Positions 24,467 through 30,662 of a stretch of 33,034 nucleotides of DNA are shown here, in pieces; the first letter of the stretch is position 1; each line of letters opens with the position of its first letter. Position numbers and translations under genes: made by a program. The notes below the pieces were generated by a model, which saw only the letters and a program-made list of their open reading frames with translations, was not told the origin of the DNA and searched no databases. The DNA comes from an uncultured Bacilli bacterium (GTDB lineage Bacteria; Bacillota_I; Bacilli_A; RF39; UBA660). The stretch lies in the NCBI GenBank assembly GCA_944359885.1, contig CALVTC010000010.1, forward strand, positions 1 to 33,034. The letters are read 5' to 3'.

Positions 24467-24742
24467 TTATACGTCTTCTGCTTGCGTATTTTGCAATACT
24501 GCTCTTACGTTTGCAGATTGTTTCTTAAATGTTCTTATGAATTCTGGGAATTCTTCTGCAAATGGTGCCCATTTATTCATAAAATTAGTAGCAGATTGTC
24601 CTTCCCATACTTTAGGATTATTTACATTTTCCGTAATTAATTCATTCATGGTGTTTAAAGCTTTTGTTATTTGATCTGTTAATTGTTCTATTGTATTAAT
24701 AGATGTTTCTATTTCAGAATAGACTAATTTATTTACGCTCAT
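24467..24742 (-). CDS. WXG100/ESX family protein (B2)
   Basis: A 91-residue helix-turn-helix hairpin protein of the ESAT-6/WXG100 family, the small dimeric substrates and chaperones of type VII secretion. The turn motif is W46-E-G48 in KVWEGQSA, preceded and followed by amphipathic helices of about 40 residues. The C-terminal helix (FIRTFKKQSANVRAVLQNTQ) aligns with that of the paralogue at 29061-29336. Second gene of operon B, 14 bp after B1; it probably forms a heterodimer with B1. It has an AAGGAG ribosome binding site. Confidence 0.88.
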   Translation of the reverse strand: MSVNKLVYSEIETSINTIEQLTDQITKALNTMNELITENVNNPKVWEGQSATNFMNKWAPFAEEFPEFIRTFKKQSANVRAVLQNTQAEDV

Positions 24743-24756
24743 AGGTATCTCCTTTC

Positions 24757-25056
24757 TTATTCGAACGCTGCTTTACTTCTATTTGCAGCATCTTCAAAAT
24801 CATCTGCTTTTGTGTTTACGATATTTTCAAATTCTACCATCATAGCATCGCCATCCATTAGATTTGGATATTTGCTGTCAAATAGAGCTTTGAACTCTTC
24901 GTAAGTACCAGTTTCTTCACTGGTCCATATCTCATGAATTCTTTCTGTTAGTGCTTTAATTTGTTCAACACCATCTTTAAATTGTTTTTCTTGAGTGGCA
25001 ACATCACTTGCTAATACTCTCATATCCTCTAATGAGAATGATAATCCGTCTGCCAT
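24757..25056 (-). CDS. WXG100-like protein (B1)
   Basis: A 99-residue ESX-size helical protein with the conserved Trp in the interhelical turn (HEIWTSEETGTYEEFKALFD, W44) but without the Gly two residues later. The first helix (FKDGVEQIKALTERIHEIW) and the second (KADDFEDAANRSKAAFE) fit the WXG100 fold. First gene of operon B, with an AGGAGGTGA site right after the conserved leader hairpin. It is the positional counterpart of the gene at 29355-29645. Confidence 0.82.
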   Translation of the reverse strand: MADGLSFSLEDMRVLASDVATQEKQFKDGVEQIKALTERIHEIWTSEETGTYEEFKALFDSKYPNLMDGDAMMVEFENIVNTKADDFEDAANRSKAAFE

Positions 25057-25075
25057 TCTTTCACCTCCTAAATAT

Positions 25076-25105
25076 TAAGAATATTTCTACCCTTTTATAT
25101 TCTTA
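25076..25105 (-). promoter_or_regulatory. Conserved 5'-terminal leader hairpin, operon B
   Basis: On the minus strand TAAGAATAT (25105... read to 25097 as its complement) pairs perfectly with ATATTCTTA (25084-25076) around the 12-nt loop AAAAGGGTAGAA, six nt after the -10. The same stem with loop AAAGGGTAAGG precedes operon A. It is followed closely by the AGGAGGTGA site. Confidence 0.7.
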
Positions 25106-25112
25106 TAAGTCT

Positions 25113-25142
25113 ATTATAGAGTGTTTTGACAATTTTAGTCAA
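25113..25142 (-). promoter_or_regulatory. Promoter of type VII operon B
   Basis: Minus strand TTGACT (25142-25137), an 18-bp spacer and a perfect TATAAT (25118-25113). Upstream lie an inverted repeat AAGTTTACT/AGTAAACTT (25154-25162 and 25183-25191) and the 12-mer TTTACTATTTTT (25157-25168), which is shared with operon A. Confidence 0.75.
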
Positions 25143-25227
25143 GAAAGTTTCAGAAGTTTACTATTTTTCACGTTGAAATAAAAGTAAACTTGACTCAATT
25201 TCAAGTCTTTTATAAGCGTGTATATTA

Positions 25228-25257
25228 AATAAAAGTCAAAGACGAATCTTTGACTAA
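25228..25257 (-). terminator. Terminator of type VII operon A
   Basis: A 9-bp perfect stem AGTCAAAGA/TCTTTGACT (25234-25242 and 25247-25255). On the minus strand it has a TTCG tetraloop and a T-rich tail, and it overlaps the stop codon of the DUF4176 gene. Confidence 0.8.
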
Positions 25258-25595
25258 TTTTTTTCTTGAGATATTCTTTCATTACGGATTTTTAGACCAC
25301 CATTTAATATTCTAGATAATTCTTTTTGTTTATCTGTTACATATCCCATGTATAAAACCTTATCGATTTGATCATGATTAAATCCATTTATTTTATCACT
25401 TACTAATAGACCTTCTGGATATGGACATGCACCATATTCATACATTTTTCCTTTTGCGTCTATTTTCTTTCCATTTTCATAGACTTCTCCAATTGGATAA
25501 ATACAGTAGTTTATGATCATCATAGGATGATTTCCTCCTTTTACTGTTACTACTGTACCGATGGGTAAAAATCTTTCTTCTTTTTGTTCTGGCAT
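25254..25595 (-). CDS. DUF4176 protein, last gene of type VII operon A
   Basis: A 113-residue DUF4176 protein. Visible family pattern: FLPIGTVVTVKGGNHPMMII (9-28), YEYGACPYPEGLLVSD (53-68), FNHDQIDKVLYMGYVTDKQ (72-90). It has an insertion (YENGKKIDAKGK) compared with the paralogue at 21963-22292. Its AGGAGG site overlaps the stop of the 985-residue surface protein gene (10 bp between genes), so translation is coupled. The family is associated with type VIIb secretion loci. Confidence 0.88.
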   Translation of the reverse strand: MPEQKEERFLPIGTVVTVKGGNHPMMIINYCIYPIGEVYENGKKIDAKGKMYEYGACPYPEGLLVSDKINGFNHDQIDKVLYMGYVTDKQKELSRILNGGLKIRNERISQEKN

Positions 25596-25605
25596 TTTTT
25601 ACCTC

Positions 25606-28563
25606 CTATTCTTGTTCATTGTTCTTTGGGCCAATAATATCACTATCTTCATTCATCTTTACATCAACAGTATCATCCAATATTAATTTATTTACAGTAC
25701 CAGCTTGATATTTTTCGTTCTGATAGATTGGTTCTTCTGGTATATGAGGAGCAAAATTATCTTGCTCTTGTTTTTCCTCTTCATCCTCATAGTATTCTTG
25801 TTCTTTACTTCTATCAGATTTCTTCTTAATATAATAAGCTCCTCCTGCGATAGCGGCACCAGCTGCTCCTACTCCTAAAATTGTAGGGATTGCGCTTCCA
25901 CCGTCATTAGATGAAGTAGTTGTATTAGTTGGGGGTTTATCAATACTAATTATATCTAGGGTTTCTCCACTATTATCTTTGATTTCCAAATCATTTTCTG
26001 GCATTGATGGTGATGGAGAATCTTGTGGTACTTTTATATTAGAAATTGTTGAATTTGTTGTATTATTTGGTACATAGTATCCTGAATTTGTATTGCCTGA
26101 ATTATTTGTATTTGATATAGGTGGATTATTTGTATTACCGTTACTATTACCATTATTTGTATTTCCAGGGTTATTGATTATATTGTCATTATTTGTATTT
26201 CCAGGGTTATTGATTATATTGTCATTATTTATATTGCCTGGGTTACCTTCTCCAGTATTACTTTCTCCTTGTTGTGGAGTTTCTATATTACCAGGGTTAT
26301 CTGGTGCTGGTTGTGGTGTAGTTGGATTCGTATCGGAAGGTGGAGTTATAGATGGATTTTCTCCTTCTATATCCACAGTTGGTTGTGAAGGTTGATCTTG
26401 TGTTGCAGATGGTGCTTGTGGTATTTCTTCTGGTACTATGTTATTTACTGTTGTTTCTACCTTTCCTTGAATATTTGGTGTTATAGTAGTTTGATTATTA
26501 TTAGAATTACCTGGTGAGGTAATAGTTTCTGATTGTTCTTGCTGTGGTGGTTGTATATGTTCCTCTGTTTGAGAATTACTTTTTAAAGTATTGATTGCTG
26601 TTTGCATTTCTTCTGTTTTTTCTGGATCTAAAATAACTTCTGGATTAGAATCTCTTATTTCCGTTATATCATCTCCAAGTAATTCATAGGCATAATTATT
26701 TATATTATTCTGTCTATAGATTTTGGATGCTTCTTCTTGTTGAATTTGCCAAGTACCACCTGCTAGTCCTGCCGTTACACCTACTACTGGATTGTTTAGA
26801 ATTTCTTTTCCTTTTTCTAGGCCAGTAGTTGCTACATTTTTTAAATTATTTAAAGTTTGATTAGATCCCGGGGTTAAACGTTCTGGTTCTAATTGAGATA
26901 CTAGCTGCTGAGTTGATTTTTTTCTGAGACTTTTTTCGTAATTTGATATTTGTGCTAAAAAATCATGTCCTACTCCGCCATCTTGAGTACCATATAATTT
27001 TGTAATTATTTTTTTACCTTCTGTTGCGGTTATTTTACCATCTTTTATTGCCGTAATAACTTCGTCTCCCGATTTAAATACATTGGTTCCTGTATCTAAT
27101 ACTTGATTCGTTTGACTTACTTTTAATTGAGGTTGAGAAGTAGTTGTCGTTGTGGTATTAGAGATATTTGTTGATTTTAATACATCATCACTTTTATCTA
27201 AAATCTCATCTCCTGTGTTCTTTAAATTTATATGGTCTTTTATTGTTTTTATTGGATGTTTTACTATTTCTTTTACTTTTTCAAAATTTCCTACTGCAAA
27301 GTTTTTTACACTCGTTAGCTTGGAGGTTACTTTATTTATGATACCATTGGATTGAAGAGATCGATTTACTAAATATTCGTCTCTTACTGTACTAAATTGT
27401 TTTAATTGGTCCATTGCTTTTTTATCTATTGTGCTTCCTTGTGTGGTTTTTAATGTCTTTACTCCCTCTTCTAGGAAGTCATCGCTAGTACTTTTTAAAT
27501 TTATGTGATCTTTTATTGTTTTTATTGGGTGTTTAAATATTTCCTTTGCTTTTTCTAAATTTCCTACCGCAAAGTTTTTTACACCTGTCAATTTAGAACC
27601 TACTTTATCAATAATACTATTTGATGTTGCGATATTATTTACTACTGGATCATCTACTGTTGTAAGAAGATTTAATTTATCGTCAGCATTTGTTAATAAT
27701 TTTACTCCATCATCGGCATAACTTACTCCATTTTTGAATACTTTTGTAGATAATTTGTTCATGAACTTAGAATTTGCTACTTTATCTATTACTTTTCCTC
27801 CTAGGTAAGCAGTTCCTGCTTGATACAAGGCCTCGCCTGCTCCATGTGCTGAAGCACTTTGAAATGTTTCTCCTGCTTGTAAGTGTATTTCGGTACCTTC
27901 TCCTAAACCACTTATTCCAGATACGGCAGCAGTTGATGCGGTCGCTGAAAGATTACTTAGGAATGGTAATTGAGTTGCACCGAGTCCAACTACAATGTAT
28001 CCTACAATTTCTCCGCCGACTTTGATATAGCTTGCGGTCGTACTATCATGTTTAAAAATACTATTTTGGTTAATTCCTTGAAGGAACCCTGTTTCGTATT
28101 GTTCATAAAAAAAGTCTCCTACATGATCCTTTTCTATAAAAGCAGCTACATCATTTTGAAAGTCATTCGCTCCCACTAGACCTGCTCCCCATCCTAGGAG
28201 AGTTGCACCTCCGTCAATAATAGATTCTCCTGTTGCAAATATTCCTTCTACTGCTTTTGCACTAATCATACCCGCAGTTCCCCAGAATTTATCCCAGTCA
28301 CTAGCGTTATTGTAGGCATCAATTTCTTCTTGTTTACTAGTCACTAGTTCAATTAATTCATCAATAGCACTTAGACTATCCGTTACTAGTGAGGAAAAAA
28401 CATCTGATGATAGTGTTCCTACATACGTGGTAAACCCTTTGGCACTCATTATTTTGTTTACCCCAGCAGCTAATGCTTCTTCTGTTCCAGATAGACGTGT
28501 TTTGGCAAAGTTTAATTCATCTATGCCATCAAACACACCAACTTCATCCATCATTACTTGCAT
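25606..28563 (-). CDS. Large type VII-associated surface protein A with TM and conserved tail
   Basis: A 985-residue protein with no signal peptide. Residues 1-95 are a helical, WXG-like N-terminal domain. Residues 95-260 form a Gly/Ala-rich hydrophobic region that could insert into membranes. Two tandem repeats follow (317-372 and 408-466, core VKNFAVGN-EK-KEI-KHPIKTIKDHINL) and a degenerate third copy (571-597). Residues 660-855 are an Asn/Pro/Thr linker with a 12-residue repeat. The end is the shared module: IKDNSGETLDIISIDK (861-876), TM (about 889-912), KKK stop and an acidic tail with KYQAGTVNKLILD (951-963). Positive-inside topology puts the long N-terminal part outside. No toxin domain or LXG motif is recognised. 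The TAGGAGG site overlaps the stop of the gene before it. It is the largest product of operon A. Confidence 0.78.
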   Translation of the reverse strand: MQVMMDEVGVFDGIDELNFAKTRLSGTEEALAAGVNKIMSAKGFTTYVGTLSSDVFSSLVTDSLSAIDELIELVTSKQEEIDAYNNASDWDKFWGTAGMISAKAVEGIFATGESIIDGGATLLGWGAGLVGANDFQNDVAAFIEKDHVGDFFYEQYETGFLQGINQNSIFKHDSTTASYIKVGGEIVGYIVVGLGATQLPFLSNLSATASTAAVSGISGLGEGTEIHLQAGETFQSASAHGAGEALYQAGTAYLGGKVIDKVANSKFMNKLSTKVFKNGVSYADDGVKLLTNADDKLNLLTTVDDPVVNNIATSNSIIDKVGSKLTGVKNFAVGNLEKAKEIFKHPIKTIKDHINLKSTSDDFLEEGVKTLKTTQGSTIDKKAMDQLKQFSTVRDEYLVNRSLQSNGIINKVTSKLTSVKNFAVGNFEKVKEIVKHPIKTIKDHINLKNTGDEILDKSDDVLKSTNISNTTTTTTSQPQLKVSQTNQVLDTGTNVFKSGDEVITAIKDGKITATEGKKIITKLYGTQDGGVGHDFLAQISNYEKSLRKKSTQQLVSQLEPERLTPGSNQTLNNLKNVATTGLEKGKEILNNPVVGVTAGLAGGTWQIQQEEASKIYRQNNINNYAYELLGDDITEIRDSNPEVILDPEKTEEMQTAINTLKSNSQTEEHIQPPQQEQSETITSPGNSNNNQTTITPNIQGKVETTVNNIVPEEIPQAPSATQDQPSQPTVDIEGENPSITPPSDTNPTTPQPAPDNPGNIETPQQGESNTGEGNPGNINNDNIINNPGNTNNDNIINNPGNTNNGNSNGNTNNPPISNTNNSGNTNSGYYVPNNTTNSTISNIKVPQDSPSPSMPENDLEIKDNSGETLDIISIDKPPTNTTTSSNDGGSAIPTILGVGAAGAAIAGGAYYIKKKSDRSKEQEYYEDEEEKQEQDNFAPHIPEEPIYQNEKYQAGTVNKLILDDTVDVKMNEDSDIIGPKNNEQE
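26161..26232. repeat. 36-bp tandem repeat in the linker of surface protein A
   Basis: Two adjacent copies of a 36-bp unit (26161-26196 and 26197-26232, one difference at the end) plus partial copies on both sides. They encode a 12-residue Asn/Pro-rich repeat (NPGNTNNDNIIN). Such repeats change in number by slippage. Confidence 0.85.
27166..27615. repeat. Imperfect 273-bp-offset duplication in surface protein A
   Basis: Segments 27448-27615 and 27166-27342 encode the two tandem repeats of the surface protein, each about 56-59 residues long with a 91-residue period. They remain clearly similar at DNA level (for example around the codons for HPIKTIKDHINLK). Confidence 0.75.
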
Positions 28564-28574
28564 TTTTATTCCTC

Positions 28575-28973
28575 CTATTGACTAGTTTCTTTTTCCTTTG
28601 CTTTAGCTACTGCTTGATTAAATTCATCCTGAGCAATATTGTTTAGTTGTACTTGCAAACGATTGTATGCATCGATTGCTGATGCTCGAATACTATCTGT
28701 AATTTCTGTTATAGATTGTTTTACCCCTAAGATAGCGTCTCCATAACTTTCTATTGTTGGTTGTAATGTTGCTCCGTCTATTTGGAGAACTTGTGCATCT
28801 AAATTGCTAGCGGCACTATTTACGACTTCTCCTGCTCTGGTAAAATCTTCTGCTGCCTCATCAATTTCATCACATCCCGCATTTACTGTTGTAATATCGA
28901 TATAGTTAGCAGCGGACTCTGCAGTTACGCGAATTCCGTAAGTGGCATTGGTTAGTGTAATTGCTTCTGTCAT
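28575..28973 (-). CDS. Helical protein of type VII operon A
   Basis: A 132-residue Ala-rich helical protein (MTEAITLTNATYGIRVT start, then AAEDFTRAGEVVNSAASNLD and IRASAIDAYNRLQVQLNNIA). It has no signal peptide or TM segment. The size and composition resemble small helical LXG-associated proteins that help target type VIIb substrates, but I cannot name the family with confidence. The start is ATG 28973, preceded by AGAGGTGAGA; an upstream ATG at 29003 lies within a hairpin arm and would cross the ribosome binding site. The stop overlaps the ribosome binding site of the 985-residue protein gene. It is the positional counterpart of the gene at 23861-24379. Confidence 0.78.
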   Translation of the reverse strand: MTEAITLTNATYGIRVTAESAANYIDITTVNAGCDEIDEAAEDFTRAGEVVNSAASNLDAQVLQIDGATLQPTIESYGDAILGVKQSITEITDSIRASAIDAYNRLQVQLNNIAQDEFNQAVAKAKEKETSQ

Positions 28974-29001
28974 CTTCTCACCTCTTTTTAATATACAGTG
29001 C

Positions 29002-29055
29002 ATAGTAAATAGAGAAAGACTCTCTACTTACTATACATTGCATAGTGCAATGTAT
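29002..29055. promoter_or_regulatory. Double hairpin between WXG and helical genes, operon A
   Basis: A 14-bp stem with one wobble (29002-29015 and 29021-29034) and a perfect 10-bp stem ATACATTGCA/TGCAATGTAT (29033-29042 and 29046-29055). On the sense strand no T run follows. It matches the arrangement at 24419-24462 in operon B by position but not by sequence. Confidence 0.65.
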
Positions 29056-29060
29056 TATTT

Positions 29061-29336
29061 TTAGTTTTCTTGATCATATCTTAGTGCTTGTTCTACAGCT
29101 AATCTTAAATTGGCAGCAGATAATTTCATATCTTCCATAGCAGCTGGTACGTCAGCACTATAATATGTTTGCCAATTTTCTCTTACTACTTCTGACCAGC
29201 TTGTTTGAATTCCTTCTGGAATGTTTCTTTTAATAGCAGCATCTAAGACTTGCATATCATTTTCAATTTGTGAAACGATGCTATCAATTTGCGCGGCATC
29301 ATCTGTTGCGGCACCTGGATTGATTGTAATATTCAT
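29061..29336 (-). CDS. WXG100-like protein (A2)
   Basis: A 91-residue ESX-size helical hairpin protein. The turn holds W47 (IQTSWSEVVRENWQTYY), with Glu where Gly normally stands (WxE). The second helix (DMKLSAANLRLAVEQAL) resembles that of the paralogue at 24467-24742 (KKQSANVRAVLQN). Second gene of operon A, 18 bp after A1, with an AGGAGGG ribosome binding site. It is presumably a heterodimer partner of A1. Confidence 0.82.
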   Translation of the reverse strand: MNITINPGAATDDAAQIDSIVSQIENDMQVLDAAIKRNIPEGIQTSWSEVVRENWQTYYSADVPAAMEDMKLSAANLRLAVEQALRYDQEN

Positions 29337-29354
29337 ATGTTACCCTCCTTTATA

Positions 29355-29645
29355 TTAATGCATTCCTGCTTTTGTACTTGATATTAAATCTCCAAATTTT
29401 GTAGTTTGAAGTCCCATATATTCTGCAGCTTCATCAATGGTATTTGCTAAACCATTAAGAATGCTTTCTTTTGCTTGGAATTTTGTTAGTAATTCCACTG
29501 CTAGGTCTCCTTGAATATCTCCACTTGTAATTTCATTAATTAAATTTGTTAATCTAGCTAAATTTTCCTTATAAGACTCTCCAGCTGTTTCTAATGCTTT
29601 TCTTAAATCATTTAGTGCAGCTTCATCTACATGAATCATTGCCAT
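29355..29645 (-). CDS. WXG100-like protein (A1)
   Basis: A 96-residue ESX-size helical protein. The interhelical motif reads I44-Q-G46 (SGDIQGDLAVELLTKF), keeping the Gly but not the Trp, so A1 and A2 each hold one half of the WXG motif. Both flanking helices are amphipathic. First gene of operon A, with the AGGAGGTGA site right after the conserved leader hairpin. It is the positional counterpart of the gene at 24757-25056. Confidence 0.8.
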   Translation of the reverse strand: MAMIHVDEAALNDLRKALETAGESYKENLARLTNLINEITSGDIQGDLAVELLTKFQAKESILNGLANTIDEAAEYMGLQTTKFGDLISSTKAGMH

Positions 29646-29662
29646 ATTTTCACCTCCTAATG

Positions 29663-29691
29663 TAAGAATATCCTTACCCTTTATATTCTTA
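29663..29691 (-). promoter_or_regulatory. Conserved 5'-terminal leader hairpin, operon A
   Basis: TAAGAATAT pairs perfectly with ATATTCTTA around the 11-nt loop AAAGGGTAAGG. It begins six nt after the -10, just as in operon B (25076-25105), with the same stem and the same loop core AAAGGGTA. Confidence 0.7.
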
Positions 29692-29698
29692 TAAATTT

Positions 29699-29728
29699 AT
29701 CATATCAATCTGGTAACGTTATCGTCAA
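29699..29728 (-). promoter_or_regulatory. Promoter of type VII operon A
   Basis: Minus strand TTGACG (29728-29723), an 18-bp spacer and TATGAT (29704-29699). Same spacing and same distance to the leader hairpin as in operon B. Confidence 0.7.
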
Positions 29729-29793
29729 GATTGTTTACAAATTTTAACATCTTTTACTATTTTTTGACATATTATTTTATGGGTATATATAAA

Positions 29794-29821
29794 CACCATT
29801 TATTATTTTTGGAATACCTTA
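29794..29821 (+). promoter_or_regulatory. Sigma-K-like promoter of the cotZ-like pair
   Basis: CACC (29794-29797), a 15-bp spacer and AATACCTTA (29813-29821), one mismatch from the CATA-N3-TA pattern. It has the same spacing as the element before the coat-like gene at 18672. Confidence 0.4.
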
Positions 29822-29849
29822 TATTAGATAAAGATTAAGAGGTGGTTAC

Positions 29850-30206
29850 ATGAGAAATAATAATTGTATTCTGAATCTACTTAAAGTAATTGATTTACTT
29901 CAAAAGAATTCTACTACTGGTTGCTCTTTAGAACTTGGTTGTGATAGGCCATATCTTGGGCCTAGTAGTACAATGATTTGTTATAATACTCGTCCTATTT
30001 CTCTATACAAAAAAGATGGTAGTCTTTTCCAAGTTGCGAATTATAGTGTGTTTCGTGTAGAAAAAGTCGAAAATGATTGTGTTGTTTTACAAGCTTTATC
30101 TGGTACAAGCCCTAATTTTGTCGCAACTGGAGAGATGGTTACTATTTCTGCTAATTGTTTTTGTGTTATTCGATGTTTTCCTGATACTTCTATCACCTGT
30201 TTATAG
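29850..30206 (+). CDS. CotY/CotZ-family spore coat protein
   Basis: A 118-residue Cys-rich protein (nine Cys). The family core is visible: SVFRVEKVENDCVVLQAL (66-83), then VTISANCFCVIRCFPDTSI (97-115). Bacillus CotZ has the same pattern (FRVERVxxxCATL, then VDLDCFCAINC). CotY and CotZ build the outer crust or exosporium base layer of endospores through disulphide-linked lattices. The N-terminal part (ILNLLKVIDLLQKN, then CDRPYLGP and CYNTRPISLY) is shared with the gene downstream. First of two genes, with an AAGAGGTGG site and a sigma-K-like promoter. It diverges from type VII operon A. Confidence 0.85.
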   Translation: MRNNNCILNLLKVIDLLQKNSTTGCSLELGCDRPYLGPSSTMICYNTRPISLYKKDGSLFQVANYSVFRVEKVENDCVVLQALSGTSPNFVATGEMVTISANCFCVIRCFPDTSITCL

Positions 30207-30221
30207 AAAGGAGGAGATGAT

Positions 30222-30626
30222 ATGAGTTGTGGAGATGTAAAAAAAGATTGTGGTTGTCTTGCGGATATTTTGAAAAAAATATTATTGCTTCAAAGACAGG
30301 ACTACGATAATGAAAGTTATAATGGATGTGATAAACCTTACTTAGGACCTATCTGTAATACTATTTGTTATAATACTCGTCCTATCATGTTATATAATTG
30401 TTGTACTGGTACTCCTTGGACTTTCTCTTATACTGTAGGTAATCAAACTTCTACTTCTGATGTATTCCGTATTGAAGCTATTGATGATTGTTGCTGCACA
30501 TGTCGTATTCTATATTTAGACACTACTACTAATCGATATCTTGGTACTTCAGAATTTTTCACTATTAACTTAGATTGTGTTGGTGCTCTTCGCTGTCTTC
30601 CAGATACATTTATTGATTTATGTTAA
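30222..30626 (+). CDS. CotY/CotZ-family spore coat protein
   Basis: A 134-residue paralogue of the gene before it, with 15 Cys including a CCC cluster (90-92). Shared motifs are CDKPYLGP (36-43), ICYNTRPIMLY (48-58), VFRIEAIDDC (81-90) and the C-terminal FTINLDCVGALRCLPDTFI (113-131). It starts 15 bp after the first gene with an AAAGGAGGAG site, so the two are one operon and probably co-assemble in the spore's outer layer. It is followed by a strong terminator. Confidence 0.85.
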   Translation: MSCGDVKKDCGCLADILKKILLLQRQDYDNESYNGCDKPYLGPICNTICYNTRPIMLYNCCTGTPWTFSYTVGNQTSTSDVFRIEAIDDCCCTCRILYLDTTTNRYLGTSEFFTINLDCVGALRCLPDTFIDLC

Positions 30627-30632
30627 TGATAA

Positions 30633-30662
30633 ATAAAAAGTCAGATTGCTGACTTTTTATTT
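30633..30662. terminator. Bidirectional terminator after the cotZ-like pair
   Basis: A 10-bp perfect stem AAAAAGTCAG/CTGACTTTTT (30635-30644 and 30649-30658) with an ATTG loop and a T-rich tail on both sides. It serves the cot pair and the convergent small gene. Confidence 0.85.

Noticed and set aside
26161-26232. Repeats of CRISPR-like length (36 bp)
   Set aside because: The units are directly adjacent with no spacers and lie in frame inside the linker of a surface protein.
22311-28563. LPXTG-type sortase anchors on the two surface proteins
   Set aside because: No LPxTG-like motif precedes the TM segments, and long acidic cytoplasmic tails follow them, unlike sortase substrates.
25606-28563. 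LXG toxin call for the 985-residue protein
   Set aside because: The N-terminus is helical and follows WXG-like genes, but no LXG motif or recognisable toxin domain and no immunity gene can be seen.
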